Assembly (NCBI RefSeq): GCF_014164775.1
Contig: NZ_JACJGB010000008.1
Span: 1-64,000 of the forward strand
Length of the DNA stretch: 64,000 nt
Direction of reading: 5' to 3'
Source of the DNA: Tessaracoccus sp. MC1679
Lineage (GTDB): Bacteria > Actinomycetota > Actinomycetes > Propionibacteriales > Propionibacteriaceae
Under the pieces are notes generated by a model. That model worked only from the letters and a program-made list of their open reading frames with translations. It was not told the DNA's origin and made no database searches. Positions 53,880 through 62,747 of this stretch are shown here, in pieces (positions within the stretch are counted from its first letter, which is position 1; the number at the start of each line of letters is the position of its first letter). A program made the position numbers and the translations under genes.

Positions 53880-55061
53880 GTGGATCATGCCGTGAACCGC
53901 GAGGCGAGGGAGCCTCTCTTCACGCCCGCGTTCATCCTTCTGGGGGTCGCGGATCTGGTCTACTTCACCGCGGTTGGGGTTTCCATCCACTCCCTCCCGC
54001 TCTTCGTGACGGGGCCTGTCGGCTCAGACGAGGCCGGGGCGGGTCTGGCGTTCGGAGCCTTCGCGCTCATGGCGCTCCTGCTCCGGCCTTTCGCCGGACG
54101 GCTGGCCGACCAGATTGGCAGGCGGCCGCTGCTGGTCGCGGGCGCGCTGGTGGGCGCTGCAGGCCTCGCGTTGATGCCCTTGACGGAGACGCTGGCGCTG
54201 GTGGTCGCGTTTCGTCTCCTCCAGGGAGTCGGCGAGGCGGCGTTCTTCGTCGCCGGTTTCGCGATGCTGGCGGACCTTGCACCTCGCGCCCGGACCGGGG
54301 AGGCGCTCAGCTACAACTCGCTGGGGCTCTACCTCGGGCTCGCCATGGGCCCTCCCCTGGGAGCGATGGTCCTGGCTGCATCCGGATTCACCATGACCTG
54401 GGTGGTGGCAGCCATTCTGATGGTCCTCGCCGCAGGCATGGCGCTGCTGCTCTCCGAGACCCACACGCCCGATCCGGCAACGGCCGACGGAGCCCGTCAC
54501 CTGATCCATCTGCCGGCAGTTCCGCCAGCCTTGGGACTGATGGCCTCGATTCTCGCGGCCGGGGGCTTCATGGCGTTCGCCTCGCTGCACAGCACACGCA
54601 TCGGCATGGCCAACACCAGCGCGGCCCTCACGATCTACGGTCTCGTGGTGGTGATCTGCCGTCTCACGCTGGCACGCGTTCCCGACCGGCTTCCAGCCCT
54701 GCCACTCGGGGCGGCGTCCCTGGCCGCGATCGCCGGCGGCCTTGCCCTGGTCGCGGCCTGGACCACGCCGGCGGGGCTTCTCCTCGGCACGGCAGTCATG
54801 GCCGTGGGTGTGGCGTTCAGTACCCCAGCGTTCTTCACCGCCGTCTTCTCAACCGCCGCCCCCCACCAACGTGGCGCCGCCGCCGGGACGGCCAGCGCCG
54901 CTCTCGACCTGGGCCTCGGCCTCGGCCCGTTGCTGCTCGGTCTCATCGCCCGCGACCAGGGCGTCGCCGCCGCACTGGCCGCAGCAGCGTTCCTGGCGCT
55001 GATCGGGGCAGTCTGGACCTGGTCACTGGTACTGCGGCGAGGAGAAGCGACCCCCCGCTGA
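53880..55061 (+). CDS. MFS transporter
   Basis: A 393-residue transporter with twelve hydrophobic segments; the loop RPFAGRLADQIGRRPLLVAG after helix 2 and RLLQGVGEAAFFVAGF in helix 4 are typical. GTG 53880 follows the flavoprotein stop by nine bases, so it is the third gene of the SDR-flavoprotein-MFS operon and probably imports or exports their substrate. Its last 39 bases overlap, on the opposite strand, the end of a truncated gamma-glutamyltransferase gene. Confidence 0.85.
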   Translation: MDHAVNREAREPLFTPAFILLGVADLVYFTAVGVSIHSLPLFVTGPVGSDEAGAGLAFGAFALMALLLRPFAGRLADQIGRRPLLVAGALVGAAGLALMPLTETLALVVAFRLLQGVGEAAFFVAGFAMLADLAPRARTGEALSYNSLGLYLGLAMGPPLGAMVLAASGFTMTWVVAAILMVLAAGMALLLSETHTPDPATADGARHLIHLPAVPPALGLMASILAAGGFMAFASLHSTRIGMANTSAALTIYGLVVVICRLTLARVPDRLPALPLGAASLAAIAGGLALVAAWTTPAGLLLGTAVMAVGVAFSTPAFFTAVFSTAAPHQRGAAAGTASAALDLGLGLGPLLLGLIARDQGVAAALAAAAFLALIGAVWTWSLVLRRGEATPR

Positions 55062-55919
55062 CCTGGCCGACAGGGGCGAGCCGTCAAGCACGTTGAGGGC
55101 GATGAGCGCGGCGATCCCCTGACCGTTCGGCGGCACCTCCCAGACCTCGTGGTCCCGGTAGCGCGCGCTGATCGGCTGTATCCATTCGCTCGTGTGCCCA
55201 GCCAGATCGTCGGCCGCCAGCCCGCCGCCGCTGGTGCGTGCGAACGACACGATCCGCGCGGCGAGTTCGCCTGTGTAGAAGTCCTCGCCGCAGCTGGCCG
55301 CGATGGCGGTGAGTGTCGCGGCCATCTCGGGGCTACGCCACAACTCGCCCACGGCGGGCGCGCGCCCCCCCGGCGCGAAGAGCGGGGCGAACCCGGACGC
55401 GCTGGGCTCGTCCTGTCGCTCGGCCGCGGCCGCCACGCCCCGTTGCCACCCCCATGCGACCACCCCCGAGACCGCGAATCCTTCGGCGGCCAGCGCGATG
55501 GCCGGCTGCAGTACGTCGGAGAAGGGCAACCGCCCGAACCGGCCGTGCAGGTCCGCCCACGCGCGAACGGCGCCCGGGACAGTCACTGCCTCCCAGCCCA
55601 GCAGAGGCATGGTCGCCCGCCCTTGGCCTCGGAGGCGGGCGGCCGAAGCAGACGCCGGAGCCCGGCCGGACCCGTTGAGGCCGTGCAGACGTTCTCCGTC
55701 CCAGACAAGGGCGAAGGCGTCCGAGCCCAACCCGTTGCTGCACGGCTCCACCACGGGAAGGCACGCCGCCATCGCCACGGCGGCATCCACCGCGTTGCCG
55801 CAGGCGCGCAGGATCGTGAGACCGGCTTCGGCGGCCAGTGGCTGCGAGGTGGCGACGGCGCCCCGGCGAGCGAACAGGGGCTGGCGGCGTCCGGGTTCCG
55901 CGAGGACTGATAGGCGCAT
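55023..55919 (-). pseudogene. Gamma-glutamyltransferase, truncated before the catalytic Thr
   Basis: A 298-residue frame that matches the large-subunit half of gamma-glutamyltransferases: GAVATSQPLAAEAGLTILR, GNAVDAAVAMAACLPVVEP, GLNGSGRAP, and WEVPPNGQGIAALIALNVLDG. Family members have about 530-580 residues; here everything after the PPNGQG block is gone, including the autoprocessing Thr that forms the active small subunit. The last 18 residues come from the reverse strand of the MFS gene end. It is therefore inactive; the breakpoint is near 55080. Confidence 0.85.
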
Positions 55920-56085
55920 GGCAGCGGCCTCCCGCAGTCGTGCTGGTGGTGTGGTCTATCGGCCGACACTAGCCCACCCCGCCGACGGGATGTATCGCCC
56001 AGTTTGCGGGCATTTGCCAGTGCCCTTGCCCTCTCGATTGGGCGAGGGCGGAACCTCTCTGCGAGACCCGCATCGAGAGGTCTGC

Positions 56086-56121
56086 TAAAATGACATCAGC
56101 ATGCCTGCTGATGTGACATCA
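56086..56121 (+). promoter_or_regulatory. Palindromic operator at the DUF4143 ATPase promoter
   Basis: TAAAAT (56086-56091) may be the -10 box. Overlapping it, ACATCAGCA (56093-56101) and TGCTGATGT (56106-56114) form a 9-base inverted repeat, and TGATGT-G-ACATCA (56109-56121) forms a second. TGACATCA thus occurs twice, at 56091 and 56114. It lies 27 bases before the start and suggests tight or self regulation. Confidence 0.6.
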
Positions 56122-56147
56122 GATGGCCGGAAGGGTGAATGTCCTGA

Positions 56148-57398
56148 ATGTCCATGAGCGTTGAAGACGTCTACATCCCGCGCTACGTCGACGGGACGCT
56201 CGACGCGCTCCTCGCGGAACTGCCAGCATTGATGCTGACCGGACCGCGCGGCTGCGGCAAAACAACCACCGCGTTGCGCAGGGCGGCGTCCGTGATGCGC
56301 CTGGACCGCCCCGATGAGGCGGCCGCATTCCGGGCAGCCCCGGACGCCGTGCTCGCCGCCCAACCCACGCCGGTCCTGATTGACGAGTGGCAGGTCGTCC
56401 CTGAGTCGATGGGTGCTGTGAAACGCGCGGTCGACGCCCGCCCAGGCGCGGGCCGATTCATCCTGACCGGCAGCATCCGGGCCAGGCTGGACTCCGCCGG
56501 CTGGCCCGGCACCGGCCGCGTCGTCCCGTTGTCCATGTTTGGGCTCACCGTCGGCGAACTCCATGACCGGCACCGGGCCAAGGTCGCTCCCGAAAGGTGG
56601 TTCAGCGACGAGGACCCACCCGTGGGCACCCTCGAGGCGGCCCCCACCCTCGTCGACTATCTCGACCACGCCCTCCGCGGCGGCTTCCCCAGCGCCGTCG
56701 GCCTCAGCGAGTTCGCACGCTCGACGTGGTACGAGGGCTACATCGACCAGCTCGTCCGCCATGATGTTGCCAACCTCGCCGAGGTCCGCTCACCGGCTGG
56801 TCTCGGCGCCCTCCTGCGGGCCGTCGCCTTGAACACCGCCGGGTTGCCGTCCCTGACCACGCTCGCCGGAGCTGCCCGAATCGACCATCGGACCGCCAAT
56901 GCCTACCTGGATCTGCTTGAGGACCTGCGGATCATCGAGCGCCTCCCCGCCTGGACCGCCAACCGCTTCAACCGCATGGTCAAGACCCCGAAGTATCACA
57001 TCATCGACACCGGACTAGCCGCACATCTCGCAGGAGACACCCGAACCGGCATCCTGAAGAGCGGCGACCGGATCGGCCGACTGATCGACACCTTCGTCCT
57101 GGCCCAACTCCGGCCTCTGCTCAGGCTGGCCACCCCCGCAGTCACCGCACACCACGTTCGAGACGGAAACCAGACCCGCGAGATCGACCTCCTTCTCGAA
57201 TCCGCCGCCGGCCAGATCGTCGGGATCGAGATCAAAGCCGCAAGCACCCTGGAGCTCCGCGACGCCAGACATCTCGCGTGGCTTCGCGACCATATTGGAG
57301 ACACGTTCCATCGCGGCATCGTCCTGCACACTGGAGCCACCAGTTACCCGCTCGGCGAACGCATTTGGGCCCTCCCCATCGCCAGCCTCTGGCAGTAA
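56148..57398 (+). CDS. AAA ATPase with DUF4143 domain
   Basis: A 416-residue protein. Residues 25-160 are a P-loop ATPase: Walker A GPRGCGKTT at 32-40, Walker B VLIDEWQ, and LTGSIRARL as sensor. The C-terminal half is DUF4143, a restriction-nuclease-like fold (EIDLLLESAAGQIVGIEIKA, with Glu/Lys resembling a PD-(D/E)xK core). Such proteins are common as standalone genes and their role is unknown; some may act in defence or plasmid-like maintenance. The ATG at 56148 is nearest to the palindromic promoter; ATG 56154 is next. Confidence 0.85.
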   Translation: MSMSVEDVYIPRYVDGTLDALLAELPALMLTGPRGCGKTTTALRRAASVMRLDRPDEAAAFRAAPDAVLAAQPTPVLIDEWQVVPESMGAVKRAVDARPGAGRFILTGSIRARLDSAGWPGTGRVVPLSMFGLTVGELHDRHRAKVAPERWFSDEDPPVGTLEAAPTLVDYLDHALRGGFPSAVGLSEFARSTWYEGYIDQLVRHDVANLAEVRSPAGLGALLRAVALNTAGLPSLTTLAGAARIDHRTANAYLDLLEDLRIIERLPAWTANRFNRMVKTPKYHIIDTGLAAHLAGDTRTGILKSGDRIGRLIDTFVLAQLRPLLRLATPAVTAHHVRDGNQTREIDLLLESAAGQIVGIEIKAASTLELRDARHLAWLRDHIGDTFHRGIVLHTGATSYPLGERIWALPIASLWQ

Positions 57399-57544
57399 CC
57401 AACTAGTGATGCCTCAAGCTCCGGCCTTGTTCCCACCGAGACCATGCCGGGTCCGGTGCGCTGGTCGCCCGGAACCGCTGCCAAGGTTTCGTCACTCGCC
57501 GGCGCCCCCTTTGCCGTTCGGCTTGAGTATGTGACGCTGGCGAC

Positions 57545-57849
57545 ATGACCGAGCAACAGCCCTTCGACGTCCTTCAGCGGTTTCCGGGCTTCGAGTTGCG
57601 CCGCTACCCGTCGCATCTGGTGGCCGAGGTCGAGGTGACCAGCTCGTTCACCGACGCCGGCAACGACGCTTTCCGGGTTCTCGTGGCCTTCATATCGGGC
57701 CGCACCTGGAGGAACTCCGCAGTGCTGTGACGAACGCCGGGCTCCAGGCCAGCGGGCCACCTCGGTTCGCCCGCTTCAACCCGCCCTGGACGCCATGGTT
57801 CATGCGACACAACGAGGTCGTGCTGCCGGTGATCGGGGATCATACTTGA
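57545..57849 (+). pseudogene. SOUL-family heme-binding protein with its middle deleted
   Basis: The frame starting at 57545 reads QRFPGFELRRYPSHLVAEVEV and AGNDAFRVLVAFISGR, the start of SOUL proteins. At about 57690 it jumps: the other frame reads LEELRSAVTNAGLQ, PPRFARFNPPWTPWF and RHNEVVLPV, the SOUL C-terminus. About 80-100 central residues are gone and the joined parts are out of frame, so only a 61-residue N-terminal stub can be translated from the ATG. Confidence 0.75.
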
Positions 57850-57852
57850 CCC

Positions 57853-58043
57853 ATGTACGACCTGCTGTATCGCGGGGGGCTGACACCGTGGGTGGTCGCG
57901 GGTCGAGCCCAGGCTGACCTCGTGGCGCGCCTGCTGAGTTCCCCGACTGGCAGGTCGAGCCGGGGCAGTCCTTCGCGCTGGGGACCGGGGCCTTGCTGCG
58001 ACGGGCCCGGTTCCGGGTGTTCCGCCTCACGAAGGAGGCGTGA
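57853..58043 (+). pseudogene. Probable SAM-methyltransferase remnant with its middle deleted
   Basis: MYDLLYRGGLTPWVVAGRAQ at 57853 looks like the N-terminus of a small class I methyltransferase, but no SAM-binding GxGxG follows. From about 57939 a different frame reads FPDWQVEPGQSFALG, LLRRARFRVFRLTKEA and a stop at 58041, a plausible C-terminus of such an enzyme. As in the SOUL gene 10 bases upstream, the middle is missing and the ends are out of frame. The family is a guess from the two short ends. Confidence 0.45.
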
Positions 58044-58156
58044 GTCCAGGGGGATTGGGTTCTCGACCGACAATCAGCACGGCCGAGCAGGCGCACCCGA
58101 CGCTCGATCGGTCCTCGACCGGTGACGTCGCAGCGGGCGCCGCACCCCACGGGCGC

Positions 58157-58170
58157 ATGACATCTGTCAT
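58157..58170. promoter_or_regulatory. Palindromic operator of the ABC-two-component operon
   Basis: ATGACA-TC-TGTCAT is a perfect palindrome 59 bases before the ABC ATPase start. The last gene of the operon encodes a NarL/DesR-type regulator, whose relatives bind similar short palindromes in front of their own ABC genes. Confidence 0.6.
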
Positions 58171-58228
58171 GCCGAGGTCATGATTTCGTGCACTACTGCC
58201 GCGACACCAAGGGTGCGAGCCTTGGGGT

Positions 58229-59179
58229 ATGACCACCAGGCAGCAGACACACCACTACTCGCCCACCAGCCACGGCGCCCCCGTCCTGGCCGAGTTGCTC
58301 GGCGTCTCCAAGCACTTCGGAAAGGGCGCGGCCACGGTTCAGGCCGTCCGTGGACTCGATCTGGAGGTGCGGGCAGGCGAGCTGCTGGCCTTCCTCGGAC
58401 CCAACGGGGCCGGCAAGTCCACGGCCATCGGGATGCTCACCGGCCTGACGGCACCAACATCGGGAACGGCGCGACTCTTCGGGCACGACCCCCGCGACAT
58501 GCGGGCACGGCGTCGCCTCGGCACGATGCTGCAGGCCTCGGGAGTACCTGACACTCTGCGTGTGCGTGAACTCCTCACCGGGTTCCGCGGCTACTACCCC
58601 GCGCCCCTGCCCATGACGCAGGTCATCGCCGCTGCGGGTCTTGACGGGCTCGAGGACCGGATGTTCGGCGAGCTCTCCGGCGGCCAGCAGCGACGCGTGC
58701 TGTTCGGCATCGCCCTGGCCGGCGACCCGGACCTGCTGATGTTCGACGAGCCGACCACCGGCCTGGACGTGGAGGCTCGGCGAGGCCTGTGGGCCACGTT
58801 GCGCGAGCTGGCCCGGTCCGGGCGTGGCGTCGTGCTCACCACGCACTACCTCGAGGAGGCCGACGCGTTGGCCGACCGGATTGTGGTGATCGACCGCGGC
58901 GTGGTGATCGCCCAGGGAACGCCCACCGAGATCAAGGCCCTGGTGCCCGGGCGACGGATCCGTGTACAGACCTCGGTGAGCCTGTCCGTGGCTCGACAGT
59001 GGCCCGGCGTGGCCCGCGCATCACGCGAGGGAAAGTGGCTTGAGCTGCTCGTCGGATCCGCCGAGCCCGCACTTCGCGCGCTGCTCGATCTTGACCCCTC
59101 GGCCGCCGATGTGACCGTGACCGAACCAAGCCTCGAGGAGGCCTTCCTCACCCTGACCAGCGACTCGGAGGCAGCATAA
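58229..59179 (+). CDS. ABC transporter ATP-binding protein
   Basis: A 316-residue ATPase: Walker A GPNGAGKST, signature LSGGQQRR, Walker B LLMFDEPTTGLD and the switch His in TTHYLEEAD. The C-terminal 90 residues fit the DrrA/CcmA-like exporter type. The next gene's ATG overlaps this stop (TAATG). With the ABC-2 permease it forms an exporter, possibly of an antibiotic or lipid. Confidence 0.92.
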   Translation: MTTRQQTHHYSPTSHGAPVLAELLGVSKHFGKGAATVQAVRGLDLEVRAGELLAFLGPNGAGKSTAIGMLTGLTAPTSGTARLFGHDPRDMRARRRLGTMLQASGVPDTLRVRELLTGFRGYYPAPLPMTQVIAAAGLDGLEDRMFGELSGGQQRRVLFGIALAGDPDLLMFDEPTTGLDVEARRGLWATLRELARSGRGVVLTTHYLEEADALADRIVVIDRGVVIAQGTPTEIKALVPGRRIRVQTSVSLSVARQWPGVARASREGKWLELLVGSAEPALRALLDLDPSAADVTVTEPSLEEAFLTLTSDSEAA

Positions 59180-59991
59180 TGACCACCCACACTGCGACAC
59201 GCACAACGACCGACGCAGGGACGCCTCGATCGCATCCTGCAAGGATCTACGTCACCGAGGCCCGCCATGAGTTCCTCAAGCTGATCCGCATCCCGATCTT
59301 CGCCGTGAGCACGATCGCCCTGCCGGTGATGTTCTACGTGCTCTTCGGGTTGGCCTTCGGCGGCGGCGAATCCCGTGGCGTCGGCGCGACCACCTACATG
59401 ATGGTGACCTACGGCACCTTCGGTGTCATCGGCGCGGCGCTGTTCGGCTTCGGCGTCTCGGTCGCCGTCGAACGCGGGCAGGGCTGGATGCGGCTCAAGC
59501 GCGTCTCACCGATGCCCCCTCAGGCCTACTTCGTGGCCAAGGTCGTGATGGCCACGACAGTTTCCGCGCTGATCATCGGCGTGCTGTTCATCCTCGGGGC
59601 CACACTGGGTGGTGTGCGAATGCCCGCCACCCAGTGGATCGGCCTCGGGTTGGTGCTGATCCTCGGGGCGCTGCCCTTCTCTGCCATGGGCCTGGCTTTC
59701 GGCTACCTCGTCGGCCCGAACTCCGCACCGGCGCTGCTGAACGTGCTCTACCTGCCGATGGCGTTCGCGTCAGGGTTGTGGATCCCGATCCACCAACTGC
59801 CCGAGTTCGTGCAGGGGATCGCCCCGGCGCTCCCGCCCTACCACTTCGCCCAACTCGCCCTGGGCACCATCGGTGCCGCTGAGGGTGGTTCGCAGGCGCT
59901 GCACGTCGTCGTGCTGCTGGCCTTCACCGCGCTCTTCCTGGCCGTGGCGTTGTGGGGCTACCGGCGCGACGAGGGCCGGACCTATGGATGA
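59179..59991 (+). CDS. ABC-2 type permease
   Basis: A 270-residue membrane protein with six hydrophobic segments, an N-terminal cytoplasmic helix (ARHEFLKLIRIPIFAVSTIA) and the ABC-2 motif LYLPMAFASGLWIPIHQLPEF before the last helices. It pairs with the ATPase gene directly upstream. Its stop overlaps the kinase start by eight bases. Confidence 0.9.
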   Translation: MTTHTATRTTTDAGTPRSHPARIYVTEARHEFLKLIRIPIFAVSTIALPVMFYVLFGLAFGGGESRGVGATTYMMVTYGTFGVIGAALFGFGVSVAVERGQGWMRLKRVSPMPPQAYFVAKVVMATTVSALIIGVLFILGATLGGVRMPATQWIGLGLVLILGALPFSAMGLAFGYLVGPNSAPALLNVLYLPMAFASGLWIPIHQLPEFVQGIAPALPPYHFAQLALGTIGAAEGGSQALHVVVLLAFTALFLAVALWGYRRDEGRTYG

Positions 59992-61144
59992 GCCGCACCG
60001 GATGAGCAAGAGCCCGCCGCAGCCCTCCCGCTCCATGCGCTATGTCTGGCTGGTCTACCTCGGCGCACTGTTCTACCAGCCGGTGTTCGAACCCTCGATC
60101 GGAGCCTTGGACTGGCTGGCCGTGGTGGTGCTGATCGCGCTGTTCCTGCCGATCTACACGGCGTCGTTCCGGGCCCGCGACGACCGACGCACCCTGATCC
60201 TCGTCGCGGCCCTCGGCGCCCTGGCCTTCGCGGGTTCGCTGGTCAACAGCGGGGCCAGCGTGTTCGTGATCTATGCGGCGGCCATCGCCGGCCGCGCGTT
60301 CCGCCCGCGCCGGGCCGTCGCGGTGGTGGCCGTTCTCGTCGGGCTGGTCGCCGCGATGGCCGTGATCTCGCCGGTGCCGATGCCGTGGCGGCTGGCGGCG
60401 CTCGGCCCCGCCCTGTTCTTCACCCCGGTTGTTGGCGCGACGACCATCTTCGACGCTGAGCGGGACCGCGCGAGACGGCGCCTCCGGCGTGCCGACGAGG
60501 AGATCGAGCGGCTGGCGACGATCGCCGAGCGGGAGCGGATAGCGCGCGACCTCCACGACCTGCTCGGGCACACCCTCTCGGTCATCGTGCTGAAGTCCGA
60601 GCTGGCCGCAAGGCTGGTGCGCGCAGACCCGGACCGGGCAACGGCAGAGGTCAACGACATTCAGAAGATCGGTCGCGAGGCCCTGGGTGAGGTCCGTGCG
60701 GCGGTCACCGGATACCGCGCGCGCGGCCTCGACGCCGAACTCGACGGGGCGCGGGTGGCCCTGGAGGCGGCAGGGGTCGGCGTCGAGGTGCACGCCGACC
60801 CGACCGATCTGCGCCCCGAGCAGGAGTCCGCCCTCGCGATGGCGCTACGCGAGGCGGTGACCAACGTGGTGCGCCACGCCGACGCCGAGCGCGCCTCGAT
60901 CAGCATCACCACGGTCGGCTCCGATGTTCGGCTCACGGTGACCGACGACGGCCGCGGCTCTTCGGGGCTGGCGGGATCCGGGCTCACAGGCATGCGCGAG
61001 CGGATAGCGGCCCTCGGTGGCCATGTCGAAGTGGGCGCCCCATCCGGTGGAGACGACCGGCACGGGACCGTCATCGAGGTGACGGTGCCCCTTGCTGGGA
61101 CGGCCGACGACGGGCGCCGCGCGGAGGAGGTGGGTGGGCCATGA
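59984..61144 (+). CDS. Sensor histidine kinase, DesK/NarX type
   Basis: A 386-residue kinase. Five or six membrane helices occupy residues 18-160. A coiled coil leads to the HisKA_3 motif ERIARDLHDLLGHTLS with His 191, and the HATPase part shows REAVTNVVRHADA, DDGRGSSG and GLTGMRERIAALGG. ATG 59984 is taken as start; ATG 60002 is next. It senses a membrane-related signal and activates the regulator gene with which it overlaps, controlling the ABC exporter. Confidence 0.9.
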   Translation: MDEPHRMSKSPPQPSRSMRYVWLVYLGALFYQPVFEPSIGALDWLAVVVLIALFLPIYTASFRARDDRRTLILVAALGALAFAGSLVNSGASVFVIYAAAIAGRAFRPRRAVAVVAVLVGLVAAMAVISPVPMPWRLAALGPALFFTPVVGATTIFDAERDRARRRLRRADEEIERLATIAERERIARDLHDLLGHTLSVIVLKSELAARLVRADPDRATAEVNDIQKIGREALGEVRAAVTGYRARGLDAELDGARVALEAAGVGVEVHADPTDLRPEQESALAMALREAVTNVVRHADAERASISITTVGSDVRLTVTDDGRGSSGLAGSGLTGMRERIAALGGHVEVGAPSGGDDRHGTVIEVTVPLAGTADDGRRAEEVGGP

Positions 61145-61746
61145 CCATCACCGTGGTCCTGGCCGAGGACCAGCTCATGGTGCTCGGCGCACTGAGCACC
61201 CTCCTGGGGCTGGAGTCCGACATCACCGTGGCCGGCACCGCCTCCGACGGCGAGGAGGCCGTGCGTCTGGTCGAGACGCTGCGGCCCGACGTCCTGTTGA
61301 CAGACATCGAGATGCCCAAGCTGACCGGGCTCGAGGTGGCCGCGGAGGTCCGGCGCCGGGGCCTGCCGACCCGGGTGGTCATCCTTACCACGTTTGCCCG
61401 CAGTGGGTACCTCCGGCGGGCGCTGGAGGCCGGTGCCGTCGGCTACCTGCTCAAGGACGCGCCGGCCAGCGCCCTGGCGCAGGCCGTCCGCGACGTCCAC
61501 GCCGGAGGCCGCGCCGTCGATCCCCAGCTCGCCGCCGACGCGTGGGATGAGCCGGACCCGCTGACCGACCGGGAGCGCCAGGTCCTGCGCCTTGCCGGGG
61601 ACGGGTTGGCCAACGGCGAGATAGCCGGGCGGCTGCATCTGTCCGAGGGCACGGTGCGCAATTACCTGTCCGAGGCGATGGGCAAGCTCGGAGCCTCCAA
61701 CCGAGTGGCGGCCGCTCGCCAGGCACGCGACCGGGGATGGCTGTGA
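61141..61746 (+). CDS. Response regulator, NarL/DesR type
   Basis: A 201-residue regulator: receiver domain 1-120 with phospho-acceptor Asp 55 (LLTDIEMPKL) and Lys in YLLKDAP, then a LuxR-type helix-turn-helix at 140-195 (LTDRERQVLRLAGDGLANGE, LHLSEGTVRNYLSEAMGKLG). It overlaps the kinase gene by four bases. It probably binds the palindrome at 58157 and thus regulates its own operon. Confidence 0.92.
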   Translation: MTITVVLAEDQLMVLGALSTLLGLESDITVAGTASDGEEAVRLVETLRPDVLLTDIEMPKLTGLEVAAEVRRRGLPTRVVILTTFARSGYLRRALEAGAVGYLLKDAPASALAQAVRDVHAGGRAVDPQLAADAWDEPDPLTDRERQVLRLAGDGLANGEIAGRLHLSEGTVRNYLSEAMGKLGASNRVAAARQARDRGWL

Positions 61747-61763
61747 TGCCCCCGGCACAGTCT

Positions 61764-62747
61764 TCAGATGTCTACCGGGTGGCCGAGGGACCGCCACCGC
61801 ACGGCCGCCGCCGCACCCACGCCGATCAGCGCGAAGAAGACCAGCAGCCCTATGCCCGCCCAGTCGGTGTCCACGCCGGCAAGCGCGTCGATGGCGGGCA
61901 AACGGACTCCGAGATCGCTCGCCAGGCCCGCGAACGTGATCAACGAGATCGCGACGGCGGCGGCGATCGACACAGCCGTGATCACCACGTTGTAGCGTGC
62001 CCGTTTCCGGTGCTGGGCTGACGAGTACATCTTCAGCATCAGGAAGCCGTTGAGGGAGTCGCCCAGCGTCATCGCCGCCGCGAACAGGAGGGGAAGCGAC
62101 AGCAGGACCAGCGGGGCGGTGCCTGCTGGGAGGCCGACAGCCAGCACGAGCACGGCCACCGACGACGCGGTATCGAACCCCAACCCGAAGAGCAGCCCGA
62201 ATCCGTACACGTGCCATGGTTGACGGACCCTCGCCAGCGGCGCCAGCAGCACCCGCGACACTCCCCCATGCACGCCCGGGCCGGCGGGACCCGCCCGCCC
62301 AAGATCAGCCCACGCGCGCGCGAGGACCGGGAGGTTGGTCACGGCGATGGCAGCCAGGTACGTGGCCGCGACACCCGCACCGACAACTCCCAGCCAGTGC
62401 CGCGTCACTGAGTCCTCGTCGATCGTCGACCCGATCCACCCAGTCCCTGCGATGACCAACGCAGCAGCGACGAGCACCACCGTCGAGTGTCCAGCTGAGA
62501 ACGCCAACCCCACCGCGGCCGACCGCCTCCCCTCGGCGACGAACTTGCGCGTGGAGTTGTCGATCATGGCGATGTGGTCTGCATCGACGGCGTGGCGCAG
62601 ACCCAGTGCATAGGCGACGACGGCGGAGGCCACCAGCCCGGCACCTCCCGAGGCCACCCCCAGTGCCAGGAGTGCCAGCCCCAACGCATGGAGCGACGCG
62701 ACGACACTCACCGTCGCCCTGCTGCCGGTCACCCCCTGCAGGCTCAT
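61764..62747 (-). CDS. HoxN/NixA-family nickel/cobalt transporter
   Basis: A 327-residue membrane protein with eight hydrophobic segments. The signature HAVDADHIAMIDN in helix 2 holds the His and Asp ligands; FSAGHSTVV and LGFDTASSVAVL are the other two conserved blocks. It overlaps the UreD stop (ATGA), so nickel import is coupled to urease assembly in one operon. Confidence 0.92.
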   Translation of the reverse strand: MSLQGVTGSRATVSVVASLHALGLALLALGVASGGAGLVASAVVAYALGLRHAVDADHIAMIDNSTRKFVAEGRRSAAVGLAFSAGHSTVVLVAAALVIAGTGWIGSTIDEDSVTRHWLGVVGAGVAATYLAAIAVTNLPVLARAWADLGRAGPAGPGVHGGVSRVLLAPLARVRQPWHVYGFGLLFGLGFDTASSVAVLVLAVGLPAGTAPLVLLSLPLLFAAAMTLGDSLNGFLMLKMYSSAQHRKRARYNVVITAVSIAAAVAISLITFAGLASDLGVRLPAIDALAGVDTDWAGIGLLVFFALIGVGAAAAVRWRSLGHPVDI

